A stretch of 64,000 bases of DNA, taken from Polytrichum commune. Taxonomy: Eukaryota; Streptophyta; Polytrichopsida; Polytrichales; Polytrichaceae. Below are positions 50,745 to 62,400 of this stretch, piece after piece (positions within the stretch are counted from its first letter, which is position 1; each line of letters opens with the position of its first letter). The translations under genes and the position numbers were made by a program. The DNA is taken from contig OX485809.1 of assembly GCA_950295325.1 (NCBI GenBank), forward strand, positions 36,521,081-36,585,080. Direction: 5' to 3'. The notes beneath the pieces are model-generated. The model saw nothing but the letters and a program-made list of their open reading frames with translations. It ran no database searches and was not told where the DNA came from.

Positions 50745-51075
50745 TAAACAAACACTTATATTTGAGTGGTAGCTCTGAGAACATATACCATCAAGAGATG
50801 TGTTTACAAGAGATTGGACTGCATGTTCGAAATATGATAACCATTCTAGGTTCAACAGTAAACATAATCAGGGAAACCTATACGATCGTTTCAATGACTC
50901 GGAGAATCTTCACTTCAACAATGAATATGACACTTGTAAAAGCTCCAAAGATCATGAAGAAAGTGACTACGTTCACGATTTGGATTTGCTTTATCATCTC
51001 ACATTAATTGCGTGTGTTTCATATGCCACGTAAAGTGGGTGTAGCGTGGAAAAGTGTCCGTTTAGAACCCGCTTA
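50745..51075 (+). repeat. Dispersed repeat G, copy 1
   Basis: TATATTTGAGTGG, CTGCATGTTCGAAATATGAT, AACCATTCTAGGTTCAACAG, AACATAATCA and CACCCGCTTAC-like end match 53760-54075 with many differences. An open frame crosses it (50800-51033), rich in Asp, Glu, Asn and His, but I recognise no domain. Confidence 0.5.
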
Positions 51076-51729
51076 CCTCGTACCTTGGAATGGATGGGCA
51101 GAAGTGACTTGCCCGGACAAAAAAAATAAAAATCCTTCTCGCTTGCTACCCGACTTCCCGATGCCTATTTGGGCTCTAGCCTCAAGTGCCGGGAGGATGA
51201 AAACGGTATAATTCATCCAACTTTAAGTCAACGTTTGCAGGATGAACGGAAAAAAGGACAAAATGGAGGCACCCGGAGCCCAATAAGAACAACCTGGAAG
51301 CATCAAATTCCGTTGTCCCAATTTGTTGGTCGCGTCATTGGAAAACGTGAGCCGAATGTACTTGGAGAACTTACAAGGGAGCTTTGCCGAGTTGGTAGGT
51401 GGAGGGTCATTCGCATTTCTAGTTGGATGAATGCATTCATCCATAGTGACATTTACCATTCATCCACCTGGCTTGAAGCCGGAAACCACTCGTGAACCCT
51501 CCCATTTACCAAGGAGACACTCTTGAACTATGTATGTATGTATGTATGTATGGGGTTCAAATTCACGTTGGTAACACAACCCGATGTTCTTGAGGAGGAG
51601 GTTTATAGGCTTTTCCGAAAATGTCGTCTTATGAGGCGGTCACGTCACTTGTTAGGGTTAGGGTTTCCAATACTCGATTCACTCCGGATCCTCCTCACTT
51701 CAGTTTGCATATCATCTTGTTTCCTATGA
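51008..51729 (+). other. Coding-like patch, unassigned
   Basis: GC-richer than its surroundings. Open frames 51008-51211 (with VGVAWKSVRLEPAYLVPWNG), 51169-51495 (with DENGIIHPTLSQRLQDERKK and VIGKREPNVLGELTRELCRV) and 51523-51729 (DVLEEEVYRLFRKCRLMRRS) follow each other in different frames on the plus strand, as expected of a broken gene or unrecognised introns. The middle frame starts at a plausible shift near 51190. An (ATGT)n run (51530-51552) and TTAGGGTTAGGGTTT (51651-51665) lie inside. No domain recognised. Confidence 0.35.
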
Positions 51730-52002
51730 TAGAACATCTTTACAACTGGCGCAAAATACGGATGGCGGATTCGTCATAATGTAGTTCAAATGTATACTTC
51801 AAATATAGTTCCTTCTTCGTCATCCACTTGTCTTGAAGGATAAAAGAAGCGAAAGCAAAAGTAGACTAACATATGCTATAATGAGAAGTGTGGACATTTG
51901 TAGTAGTTACATGAAATTCAACAACCCGGCATAAGATAGATTGGTCTTAGATGGTTACATTTTTCTTTTTAATACCTCACGTCCTAAGATATGAAACACG
52001 CA

Positions 52003-52382
52003 ACCACACTAAATATGGTATTTAGTGTCACCTATTCTAATTGTCTCGCTCAATACTGATTGTAAGCCTGAGTATAATGTCACCAACACTAAATGTTAAC
52101 CCGACATTATTTGTCATTCCTTGTAAATTTTTGGGGGATTATGGGTCTACAGTGTTGCACTCACTGTCACTTACCAAGTGATTTTTCATCCAATTTTCAA
52201 TCATCCATGATAATATTTCATCATAAGTTGTTGTAAAGAGAAGGTAGGGTTTTGGCCAATGGATGAACTCATCCATCATTCATGGGAATATTTGTTCACT
52301 TATTCAAAAGAACTCTCATCCAAAAAATCACCATAGTGATGCTAAATATCACATGACACTAAATATGATATTTAGTGTATTA
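52003..52382 (-). mobile_element. Element B, copy 5 (inverted)
   Basis: Both ends have the palindromic ACACTAAATA..TATTTAGTGT. Interior reverse complement of copy 6, including CAACACTAAATGTTAACCCG and GGATGAACTCATCCATCATT. Complete and close in sequence to copy 3. Confidence 0.8.
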
Positions 52383-53759
52383 TATGATGGTTAGTGAAAC
52401 CAAGTCGAAGCCGAAGGCACTTTCCTTATATGAAAATATTAGTTATTATCAAAATTGAGGATTCTAATGCTCATTAAATGGTCATATAGGTCCCCCCCCC
52501 CCTCCCCAATTATGTTGATTAATAGGAGTATGAAATGAGTGTGTAATTCGTTATGTTCTAAACACTTTTTAGGGGGTCCATTCTTGGAGCTACATATCAC
52601 TCAAATAAAGGTGTGTGATTGAGACAAATTACCAAATTAGACATGTCTCCCTTAACATAGCGGAACTTGCTTGTATTGTCGTCACAACATGGAGTAATTT
52701 GCGGGAATTTGGTTACATTTTCTCATTCTGATTGGAATGGATCTCATTGGCAAGATGGAATTATCACATATGAGTGTACCTCTCATCCATCCAACATTAA
52801 AACACCCCGATAGGTTTGTGGCCGTATCATCTCAATTGACTTGGACTAGACTAGACTAGTCCAAGGTCTTTTAAGTTGATTCTCATGTTGGTTAAACTAC
52901 AATTAGTGACATTTCAAATGCATCCTATAATAGGGCTTCTATGTTGGATGAATAATATAGGATTGCAGCAACATAGGGCCATTTTGCCAAGTGTATGAGT
53001 CTTGTGATTAGTTCACATTCTAACAATTTAGTCTCTAACTTAACTACAAAAGTCTTTTGAGTTGCGCATTTGTGCAACTACAGCTTGCATGGGTGGTAGG
53101 ACACCTATGGTTAGGATAGGAAATATGTGGTTTAACATAGGGAGCATGTGCTTTACCATGCATGGTCTATGGTTTAGCACATGGAGCCAATCATAACATT
53201 AATCAACCTTGTTAGGTTGCTCCTTTTTCCAATATGGGAGCAATGAACCAGGCATTCCCATGTGTGATGTGTGAAGGAATATGTGACAACCTTCATGGCC
53301 TTGGGGCAGCCGCCTCAACTGACAGGCTTGATGACCAGTAGGGCGCATCCATTTTGGAGACCATCCATTTTGTGAGTAATACATATGTCATCAACAGTAA
53401 TGTTGTGATTATTGGGCATGCTCCCTTTTCCCGTTGTTGCCTTGATGAACAAATATTCGACATGCACTAGAAGTTTGGCTTGGATTTTACTTAATTTTTT
53501 TTCCTCGTCTCTCTTACACATGATACCACGTGTGCCACAAAGTTTGTCATATTTTATAGTACATATTTGATTCAAGTTAGAGCCCCTTGTTTTTAGGGGT
53601 CGAATGCCATACTTGGTGCATTTTTATGTCCACAACTAATTTGTCTCCTTTTACCTTCTTGCCATCTGATGTTGTGAGTAGGCCTACACATTTTTTTTCC
53701 ACGACCACAATGTTATTGAGGGTAAGCAAGCAGTTTATGGTTACTTTTCTTAATCGAGC
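52383..53759. other. Intergenic, no gene seen
   Basis: A C run (52493-52503) and short frames; the 53315-53575 and 53577-53819 minus frames have no recognisable domain. Confidence 0.6.
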
Positions 53760-54075
53760 AACTATATTTGAGTGGGGTGTGATTGATTGTGAATGTAAGA
53801 ATGTACACAAAACATACATGTGCTTAAAAGAAACTTGACTACATGCTCAAGGTATAGTAACCATTCAAGGCTCAAAAATTAACATAATCATGGGTGGAGG
53901 AGGGAGGGACGTAATTCACCATTTAATCACACTAAGATTCTTCTTTTTTTACTATGAATAAAATTTCCATATGACTACGAACATGCATCGGATTTGGAAA
54001 TCATCTCACACTAAGTGTGCGATTTTCAAACTACAATAAGTGTTTTTAAAGTGGCCATGTATCACCCGCTTACAT
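53760..54075 (+). repeat. Dispersed repeat G, copy 2
   Basis: TATATTTGAGTGGGGTGTGA, CTACATGCTCAAGGTATAGT, AACCATTCAAGGCTCAAAAA and AACATAATCATGGG correspond to copy 1; GGATTTGGAAATCATCTCAC parallels its end. Frames are broken. Confidence 0.5.
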
Positions 54076-54639
54076 TATGCCTCAAGGAACCTCATCAAGG
54101 TGGCAAAACCGAGCTAAAACCAAGTTCGGCCAAGTCCATGAGTATTGAGGCTCATCTCCACCGTCGTTTTTAGTGAACGGGTAGAATCAACCGCTAGTTA
54201 CAAATGAATCGGTTGTGTTTGAGAAATAAACGGTTGAAGTTCAAGACTACCCATTGTTTTTAGAGGAATGTATGGGACATTCTTCAAATCGATATAGAAA
54301 ACCTAAGAGATCACAACTTGCAACTTGTTGGACTTGGAAACACTAGGATCTCAACCGATTCCTACCCAAAAATCTCCCTTTTTGGGCGACCATGGAACAT
54401 GTGAACCATCAAGTGTACATACTAGACAATAACTTCTTCATCGTTGAGTAAGTTAGCTTGAACGAAGAAAGACATCATTTCATGCCCAACATGTCAAGAT
54501 GTTAGTTTGTTCCATTGGTACTTGTTCCATTATCACACAATGCCTCCAATCCCTCACTTCGTGTAGGATGGAACCAATTTTGGACCGGTATGTAGGTGAA
54601 CGCGTGGTTAGCAACCGACATCAATAATGGTACTTAAAG

Positions 54640-55345
54640 TACCTATCCGTGGGTATCGAAATTGTAAAACCATCCAAATATAGACGTCTGGTGGGTATGT
54701 CAAGGCAAGAGAATTTTGGTATACCCAATATATCATTTGGGTCAAAGACTGGATAGCATTTTAAAATCGTATTGACATTAGGGTGTTTCTTACATCGGTA
54801 TGAAGAGTCTTGCACATGGTAGAAAAAGAAAAGGAAGAAAAACGACTCCTACATTGCTTGTCACCTGCTTGAATTGTGGTGTTGCTCAATTGTCGAGTTG
54901 GTCTAAGTATGTATGTGATTGTGAAACAAATTTTATGAGAATTAGGTGGCCCCTAAAGACTACTGCCTCTTTTTGAAGGCGAACACATTAACGGGTGCAT
55001 ACTAGCCAGTTGACACTTGTGGCCCCCAAGGGCAAGCCCCTAAGTTGCCCACATGGGTAAATCAATGTTCTTGGTTCAATCAAATACCCCCACTACAATT
55101 GGGTGCACCAAGATTAAGTGCTACGAAGGTCACCCATCCAAGTATTTCTTTGGCCTTAGGCGGCCTTACCACAATGCCCATGGGATCGATCCGGGTTAGG
55201 GCCTTGAATTCAAGCCACCCATTGGCGGGTGTATATATATATATATATATATATATATGAATGGTATCAGAAACAAATACTATCAAATACCCATATCATG
55301 TTAATACCAAAAATGTAAGATCCTCGTTATAGATACTTGAATGTT
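54640..55345. repeat. Dispersed repeat E, second locus in two parts
   Basis: Parts 54640-54810 (GGGTATCGAAATTG, ATTTGGGTCAAAGACTGGAT, TATTGACATTAGGGTG) and 55258-55345 (TGAATGGTATCAGAAACAAA, ATCCTCGTTATAGATACTTG) match the two halves of the intronic copy at 37885-38130; about 450 bp of other DNA, ending in a TA run, separates them. Confidence 0.5.
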
Positions 55346-55416
55346 ATATATAAGTATATAAGTATATATGTATATATATATATATATATACAAAGAGAGA
55401 GAGAGAGAGAGAGAGG
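55232..55416. repeat. TA runs and (GA)n
   Basis: (TA)n at 55232-55258 and about 55361-55390, then (GA)n at 55394-55416. Confidence 0.95.
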
Positions 55417-55567
55417 AACCCTTAAAAGATATTGATTATAGTTGTACATTCTACGACCTTTGGGATAGTTTATATGAGAACCAACAAAGAATAAGGTCAA
55501 ATACTAAGTTTGGTCTATGTGATTGACACTATTTAAACGCAACCTATTACAATAGAGGAAGTGATTG

Positions 55568-55612
55568 ATATATATATATATATACACACACACATGTGTG
55601 TGTGTGTGTGTA
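55568..55612. repeat. Compound (TA)n(CA)n(TG)n repeat
   Basis: TA run passing into CA then TG units. The ACACACACA/TGTGTGTGT part is self-complementary, so the tract is an alternating purine-pyrimidine palindrome of about 45 bp. Confidence 0.95.
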
Positions 55613-56344
55613 ATGGAGGTGATGAGATTTACCTACTATGTATAAGAATTCAAGTCAATTCATATGAGTTCGGATATCTAAAGTTTTCTTTTAATGTATG
55701 TATGTATGTGTGTGTGTGTTATAGCTGACATTTAATACAATCATATGATTATAGGTATGTTGCTTTTGAATCCTTTAGCTCAAGTACAATAATTAGTAGC
55801 AATGTTTATGTTTATATGACATCTTAAGGCTCATGTTCACCACTCGTCTTAACCCTTCAAGGCACTAGTAAAACGTTTTATGCACGGGTAGATCACTCCA
55901 TTGTCAAGTTGAACATCACGTGCGACCAAAAAAAATCTTCTTTTGGTAAGTTGCACCACCAAAATGGGTCAAAATTTTATCAAATTTTTTTCATGAGTAG
56001 ATATACACAGTACCTATGACATACTTAAAAATGGTAACGAAATTTGATGATTTGTTTTTTTCATAAAACATACCGTTTCTAACTAGAATGACACAGAATT
56101 GAACTAAAAAATTTACTAAAAAAAATAAAGATGACTAAAAATTTCAGAAAACTATTCAAAAGTTACTATCAATGGTTATGTATATGTAGAAAAAAAAAAT
56201 CATAAATTTTAAAATCATATATTACATGCCTAGCATGTGCCGAATTGCTAGGATGTCTTATGTAGAACATAAAGAGGAGAGCTTCAAGCTACATATAATG
56301 TTATACATACACGAATAATTTTGCATTGACTCCAACAATGCCAA

Positions 56345-56485
56345 CTAAAGGGTTGGTTCACGTGGGGTGTCAAGCCTCAAGCCCCGACATGGGGTAAAAG
56401 TCCCAACTTTTGAGCCTCAACAATTTGTTAAAATATGGTTGATTATCACTAAAGTCAGATCTTGATTATTTTACAAAAAGATTCG
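56345..56485 (-). repeat. Dispersed repeat H, copy 2 (inverted)
   Basis: GTTCACGTGGGGTGTCAAGC, AAAAGTCCCAACTTTTGAGC and AAATATGGTTGATTATC, reverse complement of 12035-12165. It abuts the 22-bp hairpin at 56489. Confidence 0.5.
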
Positions 56486-56488
56486 TTT

Positions 56489-56545
56489 GACTTGTGTTGA
56501 GAGTTGGGTCTGGCTTTTTGCTTGACCCAACTCTCAACACAAGTC
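56489..56545. other. Perfect 22-bp inverted repeat (hairpin)
   Basis: Arms 56489-56510 (GACTTGTGTTGAGAGTTGGG..) and 56524-56545 are exact reverse complements, separated by a 13-base spacer TGGCTTTTTGCTT. Transcribed either way it would form a strong stem-loop. No terminator context and no gene nearby. Confidence 0.9.
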
Positions 56546-57211
56546 CCAAGCCTCGCCTTTAAAAAGTGTTGTCATGTAGGTATCCATGTCATACTTGAGA
56601 CCCCATGTGAATGTGGTAAGTTGCAAATTCCATGCTCTGAACAACTGAGATTTCAAGGATTGATATTTCACGCAACTTTGTTGATTGGCCATGAACACCC
56701 GTTGAGGGAAAAAAATGCATGGTCGCTTGAAAAGGAGAGAGAGAAATATGGACATGTGTAGGGGTTCCTTTAGGAAGTTGTCGATCTACCGACATCAACA
56801 TGCGTGGCAAAGCCATGGGGGGTAACACAAACACTCGTTTTATGATTCCAATAGGTTATGTGGGCTTTTGAGGGTATGCTAAGCCCCGGCTTCTAGTCCT
56901 TTCTCATTTGTCCTTCAAGCTACCCATCGTACCTTACCGAATTCGGCAGCAAATAATTGTTTTTCTTAGACAACGGTGCCACGTGTCACACAATGGTTGG
57001 TTGGAAATGTGAAAGAAACTTGTTGTGGCATGGAAATAAATTATATTTTGACAAGCAAAGTGCATGCTCGACAACTTAAAAAGGTACTACGGTATACGTC
57101 CCACCCAACAACTATGGCATCATTTCTCCTTGCGAAACGAGGCTCTTGTTCACACGGATGCGTCCCTTGGGTTCTTGAAACCCTACCTAACTTACAAGGT
57201 GCATGTATGGG

Positions 57212-57246
57212 ACCCCCCCCCCTCCCTCCCTCCCTCCCTCCCTCCT
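57212..57246. repeat. C run and (CCCT)n
   Basis: Ten C followed by six CCCT-type units. Confidence 0.95.
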
Positions 57247-58520
57247 AGATTCAAAGACACCAACTTATTAGTTACATGCACCCTAGATCGAAGGACCCCA
57301 ACATGAAGCTAGGTTTTTATTCCCAATGTCTTGTAGGACATACCGTTAACTTATACCTTTACCAATTTTATGCATTTTGCTTGTCATTTTTTTTCATATA
57401 ATTTTTTCTCACTTGTACCACAACATACGTTGTTTTCATAACCGATTGTTCATCCAAGAGTAGAAGGGTTATCATCATAGTTTTTCATGATCTCACATCC
57501 TTAAAGGTGCGATATTCTCCATATTTCCCATAATATGTCCACAAGCTAATCAATTATGACTAATAACCAACTCAAGTATATGGATAAGGATCCATTCTCC
57601 GCTCGTTGGTTATCTAGTCCATAGGTTTCAAGCAACACTTGTGTTACACATGGCACCTAACAATGCTCGAGAAAACAATTATTTTATGTCTTGAAATTGA
57701 CATGGTAGCACTATAGTCCTAGTTGAACTTGTTGGCTTGGGAATAGATAGGTGTGTCCACTACACTCAAACATCTTATCACAAGGATTGAACGTCAATGC
57801 ACAATTTGTTGTTGTTGTTTGGTTATTCACTGCTGATTTCACTTCTCAAATGTCAATTAAGTTATGACCATGACTTGAGGTGGAAACACCCGAGTTTGTC
57901 AATGACCCAATTCTGACACATGTCTCATCTCCCAAAGTGGACAATTACCTCAAAATGAATGTTGTTGAGATTGTGTTAAAGACCCCAAAACACAACTCCG
58001 CGGTTAAGAGAGACACACAAAATAAATTGAAATGAAAGGCTCAACACGATCTGCAAGGGCGGGGGCTAGACAAACACCAATCCCAAGGTTAATCATGAAT
58101 TTGATAAAGGATATCTAAATCACACTTTGTCCAAAAAAAAAAATGATGAACTCAAGCGCATTAGCCTCCATACGGAAATGCTAATGCTACAGGGAAAAAA
58201 TTGTTATATGTTTTGAACATGTCAAGGGTTTCAAGTGCTCAAAGCTTCCACTTCTACCTCAAGCTTGAGAGTTTGTATTCATCCATATATTCTATCTTTG
58301 TTTGCTTGTAGATCCAAAGGCAACACTTAAGTTATTAGTAGACTTAAAACCTTGGCTTTCATAAATGACATCTAAATCACACTTTGTTGAAATTTGATGA
58401 ACTCAAGCACATTAACCTTTGCATGGAAATGCTAATGCTAGAGAAAAGTATTCCATGAAATGTTTTGAATACGTTATGGGTCTCAAGTGCTCAAAGTGTC
58501 ACTTTTACCTTAAGCTTAGT

Positions 58521-58890
58521 ACACTAAATATGATATTTAGTGTCACATGGTGTTTTAGGTCACTATGGTAACCTTCCGGATGACACTTCTTATGAATAAA
58601 TGAACAAATATTGTCATGGATGATGGATGAGTTCATCCATTGGCCAAAACCCTACGTTTTATTGTCAGCAACTTGTGATGAAATATTGTCATGGATGATT
58701 GAGATATGGATGAAAAGTCACTTGGTAAGTGATAGTAATTGCAACACTATAAATCTATACTTCCCCAATTTTTATATGCAAGGAATGACGAATAATGTTG
58801 GGTTAACATTTAGAGTTGGTGACACTACAATGCGGTTTACAATTAGTATTGAGCAAGACAATTAGAATTGGTGATACTAGATATGTTGTA
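58521..58890 (+). mobile_element. Element B, copy 6
   Basis: Starts with a perfect palindrome, ACACTAAATA-TGA-TATTTAGTGT, then GGATGACACTTCTTATGAAT, GATGGATGAGTTCATCCATT (itself an inverted repeat) and TTAACATTTAGAGTTGGTGA, ending near GATACTAGATATG. It lies about 580 bp upstream of the RING E3 gene. Confidence 0.8.
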
Positions 58891-59083
58891 TTCATTCATC
58901 CATACATTATATTGTATTCTTGGTTGCTTACAAATCCGAAGGCATGAGTAGAGTTAGTAGGTTTTGATGTGTGACATTGATGAATTTGAGTAGAGGTGAG
59001 AGGGAAAAAAATCGCACTTTTGATTCGATGGTGGATGCTGAATTTTACTTACCACAGGAGCCTCGTAGACTGAATTGGGGAAG

Positions 59084-59088
<5 letters not shown>

Positions 59089-59117
<29 letters not shown>
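59089..59117 (+). repeat. (GA)n tract upstream of the RING E3 gene
   Basis: About 14 GA units roughly 360 bp before the start codon, in the probable promoter or 5' leader. GA tracts in plant promoters can bind BBR/BPC factors; no evidence of that here beyond the tract. Confidence 0.85.
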
Positions 59118-59120
<3 letters not shown>

Positions 59121-59473
59121 TTTGGGATGAGTCCTCATCGACATCGATGCAGCCGTGAACTTACGAAAAGGGGACGACAATGGTGATGGATATCAAAATT
59201 CTTTTGCAGTAGCGCTTATCATAATTCAACTTGTGATTAGCGGTGCCACGGGTGCTTGCGGCCGCAGGGGGCAAATCTGAACGCTTCGCAATCTCCAAGG
59301 CAGACAGACGGAACAACATTTAGATGCACAGAGGAGGAGTTCGGAACTAGACTCATCACACACGCCGGTGAGGAGAGGAGGAGTGATTTGGGGATTGTCT
59401 GTTTGGAGGTTCGGGGTGGCAGGGGGGTTTAACCTTAGAATTGACGGATCTGGAACGTTCGGGGAGCGAGCGC

Positions 59474-62400
59474 ATGAGAGGGATTTGTGGGCCGGTAATG
59501 GCCACTGCGGTAGGTTTGGAAGCAATTCCTTCAACATCATCGCCATCATCATCATCATCAAGTCGCGAGAAGAGCAAACGGAAGTTTCGAGCGGATCTTG
59601 CGTCACCCCCAGGCGCCCAGTTTTTTCAGCAGGAAGAGAATCATCATCATCATCATCATCATCACGATGGCGATGTGGCGGCTGGGAATGGGAACAGGGG
59701 TGAGGATGGGAACGGGTTGGTGAATTGGGGGCTGGATGACGCTGTTTCTAGGGATCTAGGGAGCAAGAGCAAGAGCTTGAGCTTGAGCTTGAGCTTAGAT
59801 GGCGATGGCGGTGCTGATGTTGAGGATGTCGCAGCAAAGGATACGGAAGTGTGTGTGCACAAGGTGGATGAAGAATTGGGGTTAGGTGGCGGTGGCGGTG
59901 GCGGTGATGGTATGGGTCAGGGAATGGGGGCTGAAGTTGGAGTAGGTTTGGATGCAATTGTTGCAGGGGATTGCTGTGAGGAATTGGAGAATAATTGGAA
60001 GACAGAGCCGGAACCCGAATTGGAGGAGTTGCTAGTGACGAGCTTGGAAGCGGTATTCAACGATGTTATCCGGAAGATCGTGGTGCAGGGGTTTAGTAAA
60101 GAGGAGGCGCTCAAGGTGTTCTCGAAGCAAGCGGGTTGGCTTCGGGAAGGAGGGAGTGTTGTGCCAGCATCCATTGTGGAAGATGCTTTAACCTACTTGG
60201 CAGAGACGGGGAGAAGAATCTCTTCTAGTGACCCGAATAATGTGAATAATGCTCCGCTGGGAAGTTCTAATCTCGCTGATGATGGTAAGGCTTTGCAGCG
60301 GAGGATCCTATTCAGTATGTTGAAGAAGCTGCGGGAGAATCGACCTGCGCTGTCCAGAGGGGATGCTATGTGGTGTCTTCTTATGTCGGATATGAATGTG
60401 GAGAATGCTCTTTCATTCGAAGACAACATTTCACATTCACCTTTGCAACTTTCCAAAACCATGTCTGGCTCTTCTCCATCTCCATCTCCATCTCCGTTTC
60501 CTAACCCTTCCCCCGAGGGAACCAACCCTGCCCCAGTCTCCAATGCTTCTACCGAAATTCTTGCAGAGTCTTGCAGCCTTGTCTCTTCAAGTAGTCCTTC
60601 CAATGGGGAAATCCTGAGAGCTAGCTCAATTCCACCGAGTACTCTTCCTCCTCAGGTTGAAGGTTTGTCAGCTGGGGAAGAGAGCAGGGTTAGTCGTGAC
60701 CTCAGCATGGGGCAGAAACCGGACTCTAGTTCCTTGGGGAGTTCCTCTACCTCTGGCTGTCTTCCCACCATGGTGGTGGCAGATTGGTCACAAGCAACGA
60801 GATTGGAGGAATGCATCAACAAGACAGAAGAGGAAGCTGAGAACAGGGTGGTAGGGTCGGAGGAGTTGCAGGGACAGGGGAGTAGTAGTGGCTCAGGTGT
60901 TGAAGAAGAACATCTCTCTAATTCTCCAGGAAAAGAAGTTGATAAGAATCTGCAACAGGAAGATGGTGGTTCCTCTTCAACATCACCTTCAGGTAAGAAG
61001 AGGGGTTGTATAATTCTTGCTTCGCTGCAGCAGCAGAAGAGAATCCACTTTGGCTTTTGTGAAAAAATTTCTGATGTTCGTCTGTGGCAAGCAAGCTGAA
61101 TTGTCTGCCGTTTTGTGTCTGTTAGTCGTACTCAAGGATAGGTACTGCAGTTCTTCTTGGCTCACTTGTGGAATGTGCAATTAGTACTGGGTTCAGGAGA
61201 TTGCTGTTAAGAGAAGGGATGGGTCACAAGATTCTTGGACAGGTTTGGGATCTGATGTGCTGATCATGTTGGCGATCAATTTAGACTGAGATTCAAGCTG
61301 GGAATAGGTTAGGTGTGTCTGCATCTAGTCCAGTACAAGTGAAGAATGGGTGCAGATGCAAATTGGTAATTGCGTTCACAGGGGCAATAGTTTGTTGATT
61401 GATTGGCTTGCAATTGTTCTTCTTTTCAGATGAGAGGGATGGACTGCCTGATGTTGGTTCAAAGAACCAGCAGCGAGACTGTGGTCAGCCAGAGGGTAAT
61501 TCGCCTCAAAGTGGTTCAGGGATACTGGTAGCTCAGAGTCCTCTTCCTGGGGCATCTATCTGTACAGGGCCAGCAGAAACAAATCTATCTCTGGGTGTTT
61601 CTTCTTCGTCATCAACAGAAGAGCTTCAAGGGAGTGATGTTAAAAGAGGTGACACCACAACAGTTAGTACTGCAGAAGGTCAGGATGCGTCCAGTCCGGA
61701 CAACATTCTGGCAGGTATAAATAGCAATGTAGAAGCTAGAAGGGCAGAAACTCTGCTTTGTCTGCAAATTCGGATTCGTGACTTGGAGATGCAGTTAGTA
61801 GATCGCACCGAGTGGGCACAACAGAAAGTTATGCAAGCTGCTCGACGCTTGAGCAAAGATCGAAATGAAATGAATTCTCTTCGAGCCGAAAGGGATGAGT
61901 TAATGCGTGCCAAGAAGGATCAGAAAACATTAGAGGATAATACAATGAAGAAGCTGGCAGACATGGAGGCTGCATTGCGGAGAGCGAGTGGGCAAGTGGA
62001 TCGAGCAAACCAAGCAGTATCGAGGCTTGAAAAGGAGAACGCAGAGGTCAGGGCTGAAATGGAAGCTGCAAAGCTTAATGCCGCGGAGTCTATGGAGCTT
62101 TGTCAAGAAGTGGCGAAGAAGGAGAAGAAGGACGTGAAGAAGGCACAATGTTGGGAGAAACAGAAAGCTAAACTGCAGGAAAGTCTTGCAGAGGAACGTG
62201 CAAAGGTGACAGAGTTGAAACAACAGCTCGTGCAAGCTAAGGAGCTACAGCAGCAAGCTGAGGTGATTTTTACAAGTTTCTATCTTACTCCACTTCAGTT
62301 CTGTTAATGTTTTGCAATGGAGCATCAGAGACCTTTGCTTTAGTTGCAAACTCAACCCTTCCTGAATTTGTTCAGTTGATTAAACATGGGTTGTCAGTTA

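Larger units (their letters stand above)
55613..58520. other. Intergenic, mostly unassigned
   Basis: Contains repeat H copy 2, the 22-bp hairpin and the CCCT tract. Two diverged copies of a stretch (GAACTCAAGC-CATTA and CATGGAAATGCTAATGCTA, near 58150 and 58390) show a local duplication of about 240 bp. No gene. Confidence 0.55.

Noticed and set aside
51651-51665. Telomere-like TTAGGGTTAGGGTTT
   Set aside because: Only about two and a half units; too short for an interstitial telomere array. The similar stretch near 9167 is equally short.
59441-59473. RING E3 start at 59441
   Set aside because: That codon is TTG; the first ATG is 59474 and the better context is at 59498.
59226-59957. Minus-strand frames opposite the RING E3 first exon
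   Set aside because: Mirror the low-complexity codon repeats of the real gene.
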